Assembly (NCBI GenBank): GCA_020852035.1
Contig: JADZBR010000154.1
Location: 1 to 14,157, forward strand
DNA from: Caulobacteraceae bacterium
GTDB taxonomy: Bacteria > Pseudomonadota > Alphaproteobacteria > Caulobacterales > Caulobacteraceae
DNA length: 14,157 bases
Direction of reading: 5' to 3'
In this document: positions 12,808 to 14,157 of the stretch, one piece after another
Position numbering within the stretch: position 1 is the first letter of the stretch
Layout: the number at the start of each line of letters is the position of its first letter
Notes under the pieces: generated by a model
What the model saw: the letters and a program-made list of their open reading frames with translations, nothing else
Databases searched by the model: none
Told to the model about the DNA's origin: nothing
Made by a program: the position numbers and the translations under genes

Positions 12808-14157
12808 ATGACGGCATGGGGCGGCGCCTTGCGGGGCGCTCTGGCGACGGCGGGCGCGGCGGCCGCCCTGATGCTGGCGGGCCTGGCCGAGGCCGCGCCG
12901 AGGTTCGAGGTGACGCTGGACCCGGCGGCCAGCAAGACACCGATGACCGGCCGCCTGTTCGTGGTCGCCGCCACCCGCCAGACACCGGAGCCGCGCCTGA
13001 CCATCGGACTCGCCGGCCCGGCCGCCTTCGCCATCGACGTCGAGGGTCTCAAGCCCGGCGCCAGCGCCACCATCGACGCCACGGCCATCGGCTATCCGAT
13101 GGAAGACCTCTCCGAGCTGCCGGCCGGCGACTACTACGTGCAGGCGGTGCTGACCCGCTACGACAAGGTCACCCGTTCGGACGGCAAGACCATCTGGGTT
13201 CCCATCAAGCACTGGGTTCCCAAGAACGTCGGCCGCATCTTCCCGCCGATGCTGGAGGGCAATCCCTACAGCGCAGTGCAGAAGGTCACGATCGATCCGG
13301 CCTCCGACGCGGTGGTGCCGATCAAGCTCGACAAGCTGATCGGCCCCGCCGAGCCGCTCAAGGAGACCGAGTGGCTCAAGCAGATCACCATCCAGAGCAA
13401 GATCCTGACGAAATTCTGGGGCACGCCAGTCTACCTCGGCGCGACCGTGCTGCTGCCGAAGGGGTTCAACGAACACCCCGACGCCCGCTACCCCGTGGTC
13501 TACGCCAACAGCCACGGCGAGCGGCCCTACAGCTTCGACACCACTGCGCCCGACCCGGCCCGCATCGAGGCGATGCGCAAGGCCGCGCGCGAGGGCGCCA
13601 ACGTCCAGATCGGCTACGACTTCTACAAGACCTGGGATTCGGAGGGCTTCCCGCGCTTCCTGGCGGCCAGCCTCTACCAGTCCTCGCCCTATTTCCTCGA
13701 GGGCTACTCGGTGAACTCGGCCAACAACGGCCCCTACGGCGACGCCATCGTCCAGGAACTGATCCCGGCCATCGAGAAGAAGTTCCGCGGCATCGGCAAG
13801 CCCTACGGCCGCATCACCCAGGGGGCCTCGACCGGCGGCTGGGAGGCGCTGGCCCTGCAGCTGAAATATCCGGACTTCTTCGGCGGCGCCTGGGTCTACA
13901 ACCCCGACCCGATCGACTTCCGCCGCTGGGGCCTGGTCAACATCTACGAGGACGAACAGGCGTTCACCACGCCGATCAGTCCCTATGAAACCGCCGAAAT
14001 CCCCTTCCGCCGCACGGTAGAGGGCAAGCCGACGGCGACCATGCGCCAGCTCTCGCGCCTGGAGGCCGTGTTCGGCTCGAAGGGCCGGCAGAACTATCAG
14101 CTGGGCATCTGGGAAGCGACCTATGGCCCCGTCGGCGAGGACGGCTATCCGGTTCCC
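12808..14157 (+). CDS. Secreted esterase-D-like hydrolase, C-terminus beyond the window
   Basis: The frame stays open for 450 residues to the right edge. A signal peptide is evident: Arg9, a hydrophobic core at about 11-26 and an A-E-A cleavage site near residue 29, so the product should reach the periplasm or beyond. After an N-terminal beta-rich domain (about 33-190) comes an esterase-D-like (PF00756-type) alpha/beta-hydrolase domain, with YPVVYANSHGE at 228-238, and the nucleophile elbow GASTGG with Ser341. The Asp of the triad may be in NPDPIDF at 365-371; the His is out of view. Enterochelin esterase and FrmB are distant relatives, but the large size points to an uncharacterised subgroup. 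The ATG at 12808 is preceded by GGGGGAAGG from the repeat remnant, 2 nt upstream. Confidence 0.85.
   Translation, partial: MTAWGGALRGALATAGAAAALMLAGLAEAAPRFEVTLDPAASKTPMTGRLFVVAATRQTPEPRLTIGLAGPAAFAIDVEGLKPGASATIDATAIGYPMEDLSELPAGDYYVQAVLTRYDKVTRSDGKTIWVPIKHWVPKNVGRIFPPMLEGNPYSAVQKVTIDPASDAVVPIKLDKLIGPAEPLKETEWLKQITIQSKILTKFWGTPVYLGATVLLPKGFNEHPDARYPVVYANSHGERPYSFDTTAPDPARIEAMRKAAREGANVQIGYDFYKTWDSEGFPRFLAASLYQSSPYFLEGYSVNSANNGPYGDAIVQELIPAIEKKFRGIGKPYGRITQGASTGGWEALALQLKYPDFFGGAWVYNPDPIDFRRWGLVNIYEDEQAFTTPISPYETAEIPFRRTVEGKPTATMRQLSRLEAVFGSKGRQNYQLGIWEATYGPVGEDGYPVP

Noticed and set aside
1..14157. Search for prophage, transposase, integron, toxin-antitoxin or CRISPR signals
   Set aside because: No recognisable motif, direct repeat array, or change in composition apart from the short AT-richer patch near 7680-7750.

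Overview
The window looks like ordinary chromosome from an alphaproteobacterium, most likely Caulobacteraceae (Caulobacter/Phenylobacterium type). Four things suggest this. Base composition is strongly G+C-rich with GC-ending codons. One promoter matches the Caulobacter housekeeping pattern (TTGaCgS, 10-14 nt, GCTANAWC). There is an alphaproteobacterial PraR-like XRE regulator. Copies of a GGGGGAAGTGGCC-type intergenic palindromic repeat, which I associate with Caulobacterales, are present. The placement is inference from reading; no search was run. I see no phage, transposase, CRISPR, rRNA or tRNA.

Left part (1-3141, all minus strand): an SMP-30/gluconolactonase-family lactonase, an NAD(P)-dependent aldehyde dehydrogenase closed by a good intrinsic terminator, and the N-terminal part of an HSL-family esterase that runs off the left edge. 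Together they could act on a lactone, ester or aldehyde in a small-molecule catabolic route; the substrate is not visible. Next come a 26-residue membrane microprotein with its own promoter (3256-3336, plus) and, converging on it and overlapping its 3' end, a degenerate hybrid-kinase/receiver-like protein (3312-4130, minus).

Middle part (4181-7447, plus): a pteridine-reductase-like SDR whose catalytic Lys is Arg, a small three-helix membrane protein starting at TTG, UDP-glucose 6-dehydrogenase (UDP-glucuronate for envelope polysaccharides), an inverted pair of palindromic repeats, and a DUF6886-like protein. A 59-residue single-helix membrane protein converges on the last gene and shares its CTAG stop. 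Its upstream region carries a 24-bp dyad.

Right part (7759-14157): a PPOX-type flavoprotein (minus) divergent from a lysophospholipase-like hydrolase (plus); a short doubtful reading frame and a HisN-type phosphatase behind a PraR-like XRE regulator (minus); divergently an LpxL-type lipid A acyltransferase; a membrane-anchored protein of unknown function; a degraded third copy of the repeat; and a secreted esterase-D-like protein cut by the right edge.

I found no single striking new system. The most checkable oddities are the microprotein, the degenerate kinase/receiver, the Y-x3-R SDR, the repeat family (one copy appears to supply a ribosome binding site), and two convergent gene pairs that end in the same CTAG.
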